Source: Biscogniauxia marginata (lineage: Eukaryota > Ascomycota > Sordariomycetes > Xylariales > Xylariaceae). Taken from it: a stretch of DNA of 64,000 nucleotides. Where the stretch lies: assembly GCA_022695795.1 (NCBI GenBank), contig MU404095.1:248001-312000 (forward strand), read 5' to 3'. Under the pieces are notes generated by a model. It had not been told where the DNA came from, ran no database searches, and saw nothing but the letters and a program-made list of their open reading frames with translations. Of the stretch, positions 46,434-58,112 are shown piece after piece; the stretch's first letter is position 1, and each line of letters starts with the position of its first letter. A program made the translations under genes and the position numbers.

Positions 46434-48691
46434 GATGTGACCGTTGTGACCTGGATGGGAATGCGACTCGGCGATAGAGAGAGGAATCAAGACGGCGTTG
46501 TAGGGGTTGCTGTTGCAAGAAGCATCTGCATCTGTACTTGCGGTGATGGTGGGGTCCGGCAGCAAGTCAGATTGGCGATAGGAAACCGATTTATTGGATG
46601 CGGGAGAGGGAATCCTGGTAACTCAATTTTTCCTCTTCTCCTTTCTTTTACTTTCTCTCCTTCTTTCTGCCCAGCAGGTTGCACAGTTGCCTCTAGTTCG
46701 ATGAGTAACCTCTGCGACAAAGGGGGGGGATACTCTTGTTGAAATTTGATGCTTTCGCGAGGGACGGGAAAGTGGTGCTCTCAGCTACCACACCATGATT
46801 ATTGGTGTCTCTAATAAAAAAGAGGATGAGAAGATGAATGGTGGGGGTTGGCTGGCTTTCAAATTTAGTGGCAGCGTTGAAGGGGGGGAAACCTACCCCA
46901 GTTTTTTTAGTTCCAGGGTTTTTTTTTTTCTTTTCTTTTTGTTTTTATCTTCCTCCTCCTTGGTTGGAACTTGGGCTCTCCTCTCTGGGGCTTCGCTCTT
47001 GTAGGTACATATTGTACCTTTTTTCAGTGGGGGCATCACGTAAGTTTACCACCTGCACCTATTCAAGCATAGGTAGCCCTCCACTGAGCTGGCCCATGAC
47101 CCTCACTTAATGGGTTATCGTTACCTACTCCGTATTGGTCGTCCATTACGTACCTGCCTACCACCTACGTCCGCATCTGTTGTAGGCTGCCCGTCTACTA
47201 TCTTAGGATTTCGGTTATTAACCTAGGTATCTAAGCAGGTACCTTTATGTAAAGTACCTTTATTGTCTACTGTCAAGTACCTACATACATACACGCTAGT
47301 CCGTTGTGGGTGGTTTCTGTATGTCCCATGATCCGGGCGTGTGATTTGTGTGGTTTAAATTGCATGTGTTCAGCATCATTTATCGGTCTGTCATCAAACA
47401 TGATCGATCGCCCCAACATCGAATGATTGGAGGTTAATTCGACTACAAATTCAGCTTTTACCTGGCCTGTTCCCTTTTACATCCTGCTTGCTCTTCCCGT
47501 TCAAGCCATGATGCCACATCTAGATCTTGATTCCAGGTTGTCGTGTCACCTGCACAGCTTGATGAAACCGAATCGAATCTGGTCTATAGGGAGGAGGTGA
47601 GTGGGTAGTGAACCACCACTACGTGAACCACTACATAATGAACCACCTTTTATGCGTTGGGGGTCGATAAGCCTACTTCTATGCGACCATCTTGAGTCAC
47701 TTGCTTCTATCGGAAAGACGTAGCGAGCCCAACCAACACCCACATCAAACCACGCCAGGCTTTCGGTCAATCTCTGTCGGCCAAAAAATAAGTGGTCGGC
47801 AGAGCCACCGTGTATTTCGGATGATAGTGATATCATGCACACCCGGGTTGAAGGCCCTACTGCACGCATTCCTCCTCGCTTGATGCTATACACGCAGCAA
47901 AGGCATCTTCATATTATACCGTACCTTGAGTATGTCATGCATGTCAGCACGCTACACTTACCTAGACCGACCTAGGTCACATAGTTAGACTTGCAGGTGT
48001 GTCAAGACAACCGGTTACTTTGCCTTTACCTCTTACTAACTGAGCACGTCAATGAAGAATGAATGGCATGGGGGGGGGTTCGAGGTCGTCGGCAGCTTCC
48101 AGGATTTTTCTGCAGGAAAAGATGGCCATCGAAAGGAGAAATCTGCAACTAGATATGTATCGGAAGGCTGGTTGATTTATATAGATGCCCAACATCACGA
48201 GAATCCGATCCTACCGCTAACCGAATAGGCAGCCCTCGCGCCCCGGGCCCTGATTCGTGCAGAGCTACCTAGCTTCACATTCGTTTGTTACACCTTTTCC
48301 CAAGTCTCCCTTGATGGCGGATGCAGTACCACTCGGGAATCTGCGCAAGGAGATTATTTGATCCAACATCCCTCTCCAGCACCTCCAGTCTTGGCCCCGG
48401 CTGCACATCAGATTGGGCTTGACCTAGACCTTGTTGTTGCACGTGTATTGGAAGGGGTTCAAGATTAGACGTATGCAGACAACCGCCCGACCTGACTAAC
48501 CGAATCCGACCCCGATCAACGTCCAAGTCTGCGCATCACTACCGTCACCACGTACGGTCGATGAGGCGAAGGCTGACAAGTCTATACATAGGTAGTGTAT
48601 CATTGCGTCACGCGTTTGCCGTTCTCCTTGCTCGGTACTGATTAAGCATCCCTATATCACGCTCAAACCTGCAGTGCTGGCGTGTGTTCGG
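46434..48691. other. Intergenic region, about 2.3 kb
   Basis: The left end is the transportin promoter. It includes T/C-rich tracts (46620-46670, 46918-46965), TAGG-type motifs (47150-47290) and a small array of GTGAACCAC-like units at 47592-47645. No supported gene. Confidence 0.45.
47592..47646. repeat. Three tandem GTGAACCAC-like units
   Basis: AGTGAACCACCACTAC, GTGAACCACTACATA and ATGAACCACC follow one another with about 15-bp spacing. Confidence 0.6.
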
Positions 48692-49036
48692 ATGAGCGAG
48701 TCCTTGACTGATCTTCAATACGAGCTTCCGGACGGCTATGATCTCGATCCGACAGTCTCAAAGTCGATACTTCGGATGACAAGCCAAGGCCCCATGGTCG
48801 CACCCTTCGTATACCGCTGCAATTCAGAGGCATGCGAGGGAACGTCCCAGGGCTCTATCGACCTTTACACTCGCAACATCCGCCTGCCACTCCTGCATCT
48901 CGACAGACACTCCTACAGTGGCTTAAGACACTGCATCAAAGGTACAGGTGATAGTATCCTAGCATCTTTAATCAAGAACTTAAATCCCAGACGAAAATAT
49001 TGGGGTCTAATACACAGGATACCACTGTCTCAGTGA
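48692..49036 (+). CDS. Hypothetical reading frame, 114 aa, possibly a gene fragment
   Basis: It opens at ATG 48692 and reads SESLTDLQYELPDGYDLDPTVSKSILRMTSQG and on, with two Cys and a basic C-terminus. The first half has protein-like composition. From about 48945, after a donor-like AAAG|GTACAG, it becomes less convincing. It could be a real small gene or the remnant of a larger one. I do not recognise a family. Confidence 0.3.
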   Translation: MSESLTDLQYELPDGYDLDPTVSKSILRMTSQGPMVAPFVYRCNSEACEGTSQGSIDLYTRNIRLPLLHLDRHSYSGLRHCIKGTGDSILASLIKNLNPRRKYWGLIHRIPLSQ

Positions 49037-50584
49037 AACCATTTGTTATCCGAGTCAACAAATTTATTATTCACCTTACATGAATGCTCCTATCTCGCAG
49101 GAGTGGGGTTCAGCCCATCCATTCTAGGCGTCTAACAGAGGGTTTTAAGCAATTTAGATCTTGCTATTATCGTCGGTATTGCTTGTTAACATCACAAATC
49201 CAATTGAAACTAACATGAGATTATTGGCAAGTGCTACAGGCCTTCGTAAAAGTAGAAGGGACAAGGCTGGTAGAGTCGACAGAATCAGATTACTCATCTG
49301 GTTCAAGCGACAACCACTAGCAAACAGGAATCAAGCTTCACCTTCATAACAAGTATTTAACCGACTGCAGAAAGAGATTTCTGAAATATCGTGTGATGCG
49401 TAAGGACGCACATGCTCTTGCTACTACATATATTTCCCCCCATGTCTTTTCAACAAGTATACACGTCTTTACAAACAAGTACAAACCTACATCACTTGAC
49501 CTAAATGGATAGCATAGTAATATGTGCAACTATTTCCCAAAGTCGGCCAATAAGATAATGACTTGAAGTTCCATATGAAACTTATACTAATACCTACCTA
49601 CCTACCTATATACAAGTCCCTTTAAACTCATTCCTCGGGGGACAATAAAATGTATGCGAACATTCGAAAATCAAGGCATTCTTATGAAGGTACTATATAG
49701 GTTTGAAGACCGAAGACCGAAGACAGAGAAGAACACGACAACAATAAGGAATTGAACACACGTCACATGTCAAAATATTTCGAATAAGAGCAGACATAGG
49801 TACATTTTACATTTTGTTTGCCTATCCAGTCCCTTTTCACGAGCTATCTATCTACTAACTATTATTGCCCTGAGAGATGCCACGCCAAGGTCGGTTCGGG
49901 TAATGACGAGAGGGAAAATAAATGTTCCTTCTACTCCCCGATCTATAAGCCGGGCCCTCTAGGCTAAGTCGTAGCCGCGATGTTCAACGCTCGGTGCTCG
50001 AGAAGGACCTCGACCTAATAGTATGACTACTAAGACAGAAAGAGAGACAGAGAATAATGTTATCATTACCACATGTGTCTTTAAATTGGCAACGACACAT
50101 GTAATTGAGAAACGAGGGGGGTTGTCACGAAACACACCGAAAGTGCCAATACGGGTTAGCAATATAGTTGTTGCGCGGATAACCTAAACTAAAGATACCC
50201 ATACACATATTCACTCTAGACCCTTAATCTATTCCGTACCTCCAGCTCTCTTTCTTTGCTTTTCCCTCTCCCCCCCACCGCGCCGAATATCGGCGCGGTG
50301 GCATCTTGAACACCCGGCATCACGCCTCGGAGTACTATCTGGGTGGAAAATTTGGCGGCTCGTGTTGGTGTCACAATTATCCTGCCACCCGGCTACTACC
50401 GTCTGTCGCCGGGCGATAATCACCATAGCTATGCGCGGGTGACGACGGCGCCTCTGCTCCCTATGGAACTTGCTCGCGGAGGCCTGATCGCGCGGCGATT
50501 CCTACGGACTCTCGGCTGTCTTCCCCCCTCCTCTGTCTGCAGATAGGCTTCCAGAGCGCAATGGATCGGGTCTCTCTGTTCACA
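49037..50584. other. Intergenic region with CCTA microsatellite
   Basis: No gene supported. It contains CCTACCTACCTACCTA at about 49593-49608 and the perfect hairpin at 50275-50301. Confidence 0.45.
50275..50301. repeat. Perfect 12-bp inverted repeat, GC-rich
   Basis: CCACCGCGCCGA, ATA, TCGGCGCGGTGG. The stem is very stable and preceded by a pyrimidine run. No gene end is recognisable beside it. Confidence 0.85.
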
Positions 50585-51130
50585 CTATCGCCATAAAGAA
50601 GATCGACAGATGGGAGTGGGTGAGGCTGAGACCCGTGACCGCCCTAGCCGTGTGTTCATAAATCCGAACGTCGTTCGCTTCCGTGTGACTTGATTGAATC
50701 GGTCTTTAGCGACAGGAGGATTATACTCCCCCGCAATGTCGTCGGCGTCTCCGAGTACGTTGTACGTGTCGTCTGGCTGTTCGAGTTCGCTGGGGTCCTC
50801 GGATATCTCCGGCTCTATAGCCTCATCTGCACCCTCATACTGGTTTTCTTTCCAGTGCTCTGGAACCGTCCCATTATTTATGGCTACTACGCGTCGCGAT
50901 TCGTCCCGAATGGTTTCGGGACGAATATATCGACAAGTTAATGCGAAGCGTATGACCCCTTCCGGGGTCTACTTTATGCTGTAGAAAGGTTAGCTTCGAA
51001 CTCATAATAATCCAGGGGCATCTTAACATACTTCATAATATTTATGGATGTCTCTGCCATGCATCACAACCATGTCTCCGTGCTCCGGAGCCGCCTTGCG
51101 CCGGGGAAAGTTCAGCTTCGCACTGCTAAT
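50585..51130 (-). pseudogene. Broken AlkB-like 2OG-Fe(II) dioxygenase, C-terminal half
   Basis: On the minus strand one exon ending at 51032 reads KLNFPRRKAAPEHGDMVVMHGRD then IHKYYE. It is followed by a clean 53-bp intron (51031-50979: GTATGT donor, GCTAAC branch site, CTACAG acceptor). The next exon starts with the expected His (the family's second iron ligand), and after four codons the frame shifts by one base at a GGGG run (50964-50967 on the plus strand). In the other phase it continues EGVIRFALTCRYIRPE, where RFALTCR is the 2-oxoglutarate-binding Arg motif, then an acidic tail to a stop at 50585. Using an acceptor 10 bp further on would avoid the shift but delete the iron-ligand His. 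The N-terminal HxD half was not found upstream. It looks like a decayed gene or the cargo of a decayed element. Confidence 0.6.
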
Positions 51131-51746
51131 AATACAATTATACCGGCACAAAGTTCAACAATAGGTAACACTGTAATAATACATTCATGCCAACAAGGAA
51201 CTGAACACCTAGGCGTGGCCCGCAGTGGGGGTGAGACGACAACATCCGGCGTGGTAAATGCGCGTTGAGTGGGTGGTTGTGGTCTGGGGCTCAAATGAGG
51301 TACAGTTGTGCCAGAGCCCACCGAATACGCACCAGAAGAAATTCTTTTGTGTGAGGGTGTAGGGTGCGCAGCAGCGCTGCCGTCTGGGTACCTATAGGAT
51401 GTGCGCCGGCTCGAAGCGTGGATATCCGGCTCACGTCGCGTCTCTGAGCATTGCCTGAGCACATCCGCTCGGGTGTAAGAGCTCGATGTCGCTCGTGTCG
51501 TATATCTGTGGAGGCTAGGGAAATCAAAGTCCCCGGCATCCACACTTGGGCTGTCGTATTGCCTACGGTGACTATACCTGCCGGTTTCGTATGGGTGTGT
51601 GTGTGTGAGGGGCTGGAGAATAGGTAGAGGGAAGACCTCGTCTCATACACGGAGACCGGTTGATTGAAGACGCCACCGATCAATCAAAGTACGTACAGGC
51701 AAGGAATACATATAATGATACAGGGGGGGGGCGAACGACAGGAAAT

Positions 51747-51792
51747 CTGTAATGCGATGTCGTTTCCAATGGGAAACGACATCGCATTACAG
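51747..51792. repeat. Perfect 21-bp inverted repeat with 4-base loop
   Basis: The left arm 51747-51767 starts CTGTAATGCGATG; the right arm 51772-51792 is its exact complement. This is the longest perfect short-loop hairpin I found in the normal-GC part of the window. Confidence 0.9.
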
Positions 51793-51965
51793 TCTCCCGT
51801 CTCCCCAAAATCACAGACAGCATAGCTGCTGGTATTGTATCTGGAAGGAGTGAATATCGCCTCCTCTCGGCTTAAGCTCTAATTCCACCATCACCGGGAC
51901 GAGCTCGGAAACCCCTGCTGGGCATAGAATGCTTGGTGTAGGCCAAAGGGTAATAATATATCTCT

Positions 51966-52019
51966 GGCCGTATTTCGGGAGGTGTTATACGATTGATCTC
52001 GCCACCCCGAAATACGGCC
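51966..52019. repeat. 14-bp inverted repeat, 26-base spacer
   Basis: GGCCGTATTTCGGG (51966-51979) and CCCGAAATACGGCC (52006-52019), with imperfect pairing continuing inward. Confidence 0.85.
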
Positions 52020-53389
52020 GGACTTTCTCCCGTCCCAGTGGGCGTCTCTCCTGACACGTTCCGGCAAGCCGACGAGTGAACCCAACACCGAAGAGGACGC
52101 AGGTGTTAGCTTCTGTCATAACATCCCGGTCCTCCTCGCTGCTATAGGCGATATTCTTAGGATTGGTGGTCTGGCAACTAAGTGACCGAGACCAATGTGG
52201 TGCAGGGACTGCGACGTTAAAGTAGTCGGTAGTGTTAGGAGCTCGCAATGAGCAATATATGTTGTTATCTTATTAGGAGTCCCTTTTTGGACAATATTTT
52301 CTTGCCGAGCACGCAGCCCCTTGCAGAACCACTGGCGCTAAGAGACGTAGGGATTGCGGCGTCTAGAGCAGCAGACAAAGATCTGAGGTTGGTCAGTGGT
52401 GACGTCTCAGAGCTAGGTGGTGGAATGCCGGTGCTATCACCTGGGTGAGCTATAACAACACCAGTATTAGTACGAGAGAGCACATCAGATAGTTTTGTAG
52501 CGTGTGAGGATGACTCACTGGAACTGCTTTGATGAGATCCAGACATCTTCAAGTCTTTAGAAGAGGTGATAGAGAGGTGGAAGTTTGGGCATGCTCGCAA
52601 GGCAATACCCACCCCCGACCCCCCTTATTATGTGCTTGGGGAGCCGATCCAAAGATGGAATATCGCGAACAATACTCTACAGATAATAATAACAACATTG
52701 TCTCCAGCTCCGGATGGAATACTGGTATTGCACCGTTTCGGTGGCAGTCGGCAAGTAGGACGAAGTCTACGCCTCTGCTAGCGTTCAAGACTCTATAGGA
52801 CGTGATTGGCCTCCTGTAGTCGCACTTGGGTGGCACCCGACCGATGTCGTGCTGCTTCGTGAATGCAGCACGAAGGCTCGGGGCACGTGCTGGTACACGA
52901 TCGCGCCGGCGTGACGTCCACAAGGGAGAGCACCGTTGGGGCTGCAATTGCCGCCGCACAGGCACGGTAGCCAGGCCTTCCCAGACCCCGGGAGGCCTGC
53001 CTTTCCACGGCCATGTGGGCGGCCCCAACGACTACCCTGGGGGGTGAGATGGTTGGTTCGACACGTCGTCGCTACTCGGAGAGTTCTCTGGGTCGCGCGA
53101 GGACTCCCCCCGACATGTAATGTCGCACCAATTCCCCGACGAGGCTTTGGTGTCGCCAGGGCTGAGGCTGCTGAGGCTGTACCAGCGGCCTGGGACGGGG
53201 CCAAGTCAAACTTCTTCGGATCCTGGGCTGGCAATGGTTGCGGCTATAGGAGAGCAATATGGATTAGGGGTAAAGCCAGCCCTATCGCGGCATACCTAGC
53301 AGTCACGACTGTGGCTGCGGTTGCGGTGGTGGCGTCGAAGTCCTGTTCCAAGTCGGCAATGTCGGCGCCCCTTGCAGCATACCAAAACA

Positions 53390-53440
53390 TTCTGGCCACC
53401 CTCCGCTGATTTCTCCAGGATGAAGTCGGGGTGGCCAGAA
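53390..53440. repeat. 12-bp inverted repeat, 27-base spacer
   Basis: TTCTGGCCACCC (53390-53401) and GGGTGGCCAGAA (53429-53440). Confidence 0.85.
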
Positions 53441-55409
53441 CATTCCGGTATTATGAGGCGTTTACGCCGGGATTGGAGACGCATTGTGGCAGGAGCCTCA
53501 ATTGCGATTAGTATACCCTGCCCGCCGCAGTCAAAAGCGGGTAGGCCATTGGTATTTACGTGCTGGGCCGCCCAGCCATGAGGGTAGAGCTGGGGGATAG
53601 TAACAGCGCGGCCTCCGAGCCACTCCTGAGAAGAGCGCTTTGGCGGCAGCGCTTAAGAGGGTCGACATCGATGGGGGGTTGAGGTTAGCCGCATCGATGG
53701 ATTATGGTATTATGATATTAGGAAGCCATTTTTCGGCCTGTGTCGTGGGCGTGCTGTTTTGTGCTCAGGGGGTAATAGAGCGCACATGTTGCGACGGAGA
53801 ATTGTCGAGGCGCATAAGTGCCTTATGATTTCTTTTAGAGAAATGTATTGTTTGGCCGCTTCTACTGGGAGAACTGGTAATCTGCAAGCAGCAGTTGATC
53901 ATATATATCTTCAGTAGAAGGGGATGATAAGAGACCTCGTCCTCGTGAGAGAACTTGCCAAAGGATGCGACTGCGGTGTGACGTGAAGTTTTGGGGGGCT
54001 TTCGGACGAAATCCAGGAGAAGATAGAATTATTCAGATTAGCTCTCACTGGTGAGGTACGGCGCTTCTGGTAGAGCTTGCAACTGGATTTATTGCTGGTA
54101 CTTTGGGGGATGATATTCCACTTCGTGTTGTTCTAGTGGTACCGGACTCGGCACCCTGGGCGGGAGGTGATCTTCTTTTCGCCGCCTGGCAGCTCGTCAC
54201 TGGTGAAGGTGCTATCGATGCCGACAGTCCTGTACCGAACGAGACCAAGTACGATGGCCTCATCTTCATCCTTGTGGGTGCTGGTTTTGTCTAGAGTGCA
54301 GTGGTCCGGGGAGCGACTAAAGAGAGGCCACAACTTGGCTCCCATACTAAGAGAAGTATATCGTTCTCGACGCCGAGATTCGAGACTTCATTTTGGGTTG
54401 ATAATATATAATGCCGATTACTTGTGCAGCGTACTTTCTTTCTCTACCATATTATTAGCACTATAAAACTCTCATCTCACGCTTAATTAGTCCTTACCTT
54501 TTCTTCAAATGTGGGATTCCACTCTATTCTGTGAAGAAGGATGTCGCTTGAAAAGACGCTTCTTACAGCGTCTTTCGAATCCTGAATTTGTTTAGCAATT
54601 TAGAGCTGTAAAAGGTAGTCAAGGATTATATACCGTTAAGAATTTAATAACTTGTTGAAACCGATCTGTAAAAGATCGGAATCTCTCATACTTTGCTCCG
54701 CCCTCTATATAAATAATATAGGGGCAAGGAGCAACGGCCCTCTTGAGCAGACTTTACGGCCTACTAAACTAGTTGTTAGTGTATATTGACTAAAGAAGTA
54801 TTGAAATCTTACTAGGATCTTCCATTAAGAGATCGGCCTCATCTTGATAGACGGGTATCTCTTGCTGGATTATGTTTTTTTTTAATATTAGGAGTCCATG
54901 GTTGAGGACGACTCGGATATCCGGATAGTTGTAGATGCAAGCGCATGCGCCTTTCTCTTGGCTTCGATGACAGAAGCTTAGTTAGACTTCTGATTTCAAG
55001 TTTCGAGTCGCCCAAATACGGCACGACATATACCTTAGTAGGTGTGGTAAGGACGTCCATCAGACTAGCGATGGGACGAAATAGGAGCCTAGGTTAGGCT
55101 GGATAGTATCGAAAGTAGTGCATAGCGTGTAGACAAGCAGCAACGAGGGACATCATTGCCTGGAAAAAGATGTTGGCGAACTTGTCCATAATGGTAAAGT
55201 TCGTGGGGGGGGACGGGAAAATGTAGGATCCAGGGCGAGAGGATATATGGGTATAAGAGCTGTGTCATAGAAATGACAGCAAGCAAGATTATTATTGTCG
55301 GCACGTAGGCCAGCGTGTGGTGGAATATTCCACACAGCTGGGGTAGATGTATAGTGATTCGTTTCGCACTATACACCAGGCTCTGGGGTTTGTTGTAAAT
55401 AATTAGGAG

Positions 55410-55850
55410 CTATATTAGCTGTATTGAGCTGTACGGAGGAGCATAAGGTTGCGGCAGCGGCCGAGGCTGATGCCGTGCCAACAAACCGGGTCCAACCTCT
55501 CCCAGTTCCTGAGAGGGACGAACTGGCTCTGGACGGCGAGCTAGCGGCAGCGTTGGCTCCATCCTGACGAGCTGCTGCTGCTGCTGCTGTCGTTGTTGTT
55601 GTTGCTGCTGCTGCCGTCCAGAACCAGCTGCCATCACACCCACCCCGGACATAACCGGGGTGCCAGGAATCGAAAACGAATCCTGGCGCCAGTCCGGGTC
55701 CAGGACTGGGGTGGTGGCGTCGTCGGCGTCGGTGGTAGAGGCATTGAGACTTACCATGTTAATCGGCCTGGAGTCTCCAATGACCCCCGGGTTAAGTCTG
55801 AATCGCCGGCCGAGGAAGAATAGATCCCCGGCCAGGATTATTAAGAACAT
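55410..55850 (-). CDS. Poly-Gln protein or fragment, 146 aa
   Basis: Starts at an ATG with a hydrophobic leader (MFLIILAGDLFFLG), then a Thr/Asp-rich part, a run of 14 residues that are Gln except for one Arg, and a Pro/Arg-rich tail. A TATATA-like box lies about 60 bp upstream on the same strand (about 55910). A donor-like ATG|GTAAGT inside codons 32-34 means splicing could differ. A hydrophobic frame at 55376-55089 just downstream could be another exon. The family is not recognised. The Gln codons are CAG and CAA mixed; the region also contains three perfect inverted repeats (55641-55662, 55662-55687, about 55690-55710). Confidence 0.35.
   Translation of the reverse strand: MFLIILAGDLFFLGRRFRLNPGVIGDSRPINMVSLNASTTDADDATTPVLDPDWRQDSFSIPGTPVMSGVGVMAAGSGRQQQQQQQRQQQQQQLVRMEPTLPLARRPEPVRPSQELGEVGPGLLARHQPRPLPQPYAPPYSSIQLI
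55641..55662. repeat. 8-bp GC-rich inverted repeat
   Basis: CACCCCGG, ACATAA, CCGGGGTG. It is immediately followed by a second one, GCCAGGA...TCCTGGC (55662-55687). Confidence 0.8.
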
Positions 55851-57148
55851 GGAATCGCGGTTGGCTGATTCATGTAGTATAGCGACTGGGGAGCGAGTAA
55901 CCCGTCGTGTATATAAGAGTTGCTCCTCTTTGGAACTAAGTCGCGGGTCGTAAAATGGGGTGCGAAGCAGGCAACTCTCCCATCAGACGGTGCCCACATC
56001 TCTGCTCTCATAGTTACTTATGACAACGACTATATATGTCGTAATATCGTAGGATGTCGCAGTGACAATAATAGGACGATGTGTCGTTGGTAATTGTCCC
56101 TGAACTGAACAGAACATCTTAGGTCTTGATAGGATATGAGCAATTCATAGAATATGTTGGCGAGAATTGCGAGATAGTCTTGATAGTGGACCCGCTCTCC
56201 ACATCATATCTTGATCTAATGGAAGGATGTATTGACCAAGACGTGTCGATGTGTGACTGACTATAAGAGCAGTGCTGAACCTCATCGACACTGGTCTCAG
56301 TCTTCGGGTGGGAAGTAGGTCTCCTCTTGTAGAGGGATCGTTTTGAGGTGATATGGTTGTCTTGAGGCGCGGACACAGGTCACCTTGGCATTTTTCATGC
56401 TGCTTCCATTCTTCGGGATCTTCCTCCCAAGCATCCAAGACCAAGGTCTACCGGGATCACTTCACCCTGAGGTTCGGGGACTGGACGGGTGTCGGTCAAA
56501 TGCTGGACAAGTTCGGTGCCAATGCCTGCACATAATCTGTACTCAATCGTTTAGCTATATGATGCATACTTGTTAGGCATGAATATCATACCTTGGGATC
56601 CCATGAGGTCCTAGTTCTGGACTCGCTGCTGACATTGGGGAAAATGGGACTGAAGCTTTCCGCAAGTTCCGCGCAATGGTCGAAAATGGAAATTGATCCT
56701 ACAGTGACGGCAAGGCTACTACCATCCGACTCCCCAGGGGGTATCACACCTTAGTAGCGAATTTCTTGATTTCTTCTTCGGACGCCAGGGGTCTCGCATT
56801 CCATTCCCCAGATGGAATCCTCTGCCCACCTGAGGTTTGTCACCTCGAAGTCGAGATCTGCGATGTTGGTGACGTTGTCGCCATCACAGACAAGGGTAAG
56901 CAGTTGTCTTTACTGCGTCAATATGGGGAGTAGTGACGACGACAATAGTGACGACCACGATGCCCACGGCAACGATGATTACCACGGAGGCGACGGCCTC
57001 AACATGGGTCTCCTTGATGGAGAACGAATCCCATAGGCAGTTGGAGTCAGGGGCTAGAGCTGCAATATCCGAGCGAGGGACAGCATCTGCGGCGGTGATA
57101 TGAACCGGTCATGAGTCCCCGATCACACCGGCATAGTATGGAGAGCAC

Positions 57149-57195
57149 GGTCGCGGCACAATACACTGCCGGTGAATATGTCTAGTGCCGCGACC
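57149..57195. repeat. 11-bp inverted repeat, 25-base spacer
   Basis: GGTCGCGGCAC (57149-57159) and GTGCCGCGACC (57185-57195). Confidence 0.85.
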
Positions 57196-57513
57196 ATGAT
57201 AGTTAGGTGAGCTCCTCAGAGACTTGGCAGTATGCTGTCATACAGCAAGCAATACCACAACTGAGGTTTACATCGTCCCCGGCGCACTTGATACCTGGTT
57301 TTTATAAGTTAGCTGCCTATTGTATGTGTGTTTCGATGTTAACCATCATATTGTTTCATTAATTACTTACGCAGACACCGGGGATTGGATGGAAGAACCC
57401 TAAAGCCTTACAGCTAGGAACTTAGGCCTAACTCAGGACTATACTTAGAAAATGTGTCGCCGACATTTTGTTCCGAAGCACGAATATATATGATTTCTTC
57501 GTGTTAAATTCGA

Positions 57514-57531
57514 CAATCGGGCGCCCGATTG
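57514..57531. repeat. 18-bp perfect palindrome
   Basis: CAATCGGGC directly followed by GCCCGATTG, without spacer. It could be a dimeric protein-binding site. Confidence 0.85.
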
Positions 57532-58112
57532 GGTGCGATACAGCATACCCCAGGTCGGCCTGTGGCGATGGTGGGAACGGGAGAAATTATGAAAGGCACT
57601 CCGGAGTCACCGAGCCTTACCTATTCGTGTTGCATTAGTTATAAATGTCTAACTTCAGGAGCGGTTGTAATGCATCTTGAGACACCGACGAGGCATTTAC
57701 CATGTGCATCGTGAGGGCTGAAGGTGACGACATAGACTTACAATTAGGATGTTGATCTATACGATCATGTATTTTTTTCAGCTTACCCTTCGACACCGGG
57801 TTCTGCTATGAAATTTAACGTCCTACCTCGCCTCCTCGAGGGCGGGCTTTTATTATGATGGTATGACGGATTTGGGTCAGTGACCATGTATTTTCGGCCG
57901 GGGTGGCATAGCTGCGCGTCCCGTATTTCCGAGATTGGTTTCTTTAGGGTTATCCCAGGTGTATTTCCTATAGGATTGTCAAGCAATCATCCTGTTTCGC
58001 GTGTGTACTGTTAGCCCACATTCTGAAATATAGTTGTCAGGACAGTCAAAACAACACGTGTCTAATGAATTTTTGACCAGTATGCATATGTTAGTGGAAT
58101 GTGAACTCTTAC

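Larger units (their letters stand above)
51131..55409. other. Decayed, hairpin-rich tract without intact conserved genes
   Basis: Many short protein-like frames, mainly on the minus strand (for example a Ser/Pro/Arg-rich frame at 51112-51543 and a Ser-rich one at about 52265-52545), cannot be joined into a gene. Perfect inverted repeats are dense: 51747-51792, 51966-52019, 52847-52873, 53390-53440, 54552-54575 and 54661-54679. Base composition is normal, so this is not RIP decay. Confidence 0.45.
55851..58112. other. Hairpin-rich tract, possible exons on the minus strand
   Basis: No gene could be assembled. Protein-like minus-strand pieces occur at about 57783-57986 and about 57430-57590. 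Perfect inverted repeats at 57149-57195 (11-bp arms) and 57514-57531 (18-bp palindrome). The minus-strand pieces may be 3' exons of the candidate gene that starts at 58518. Confidence 0.4.
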
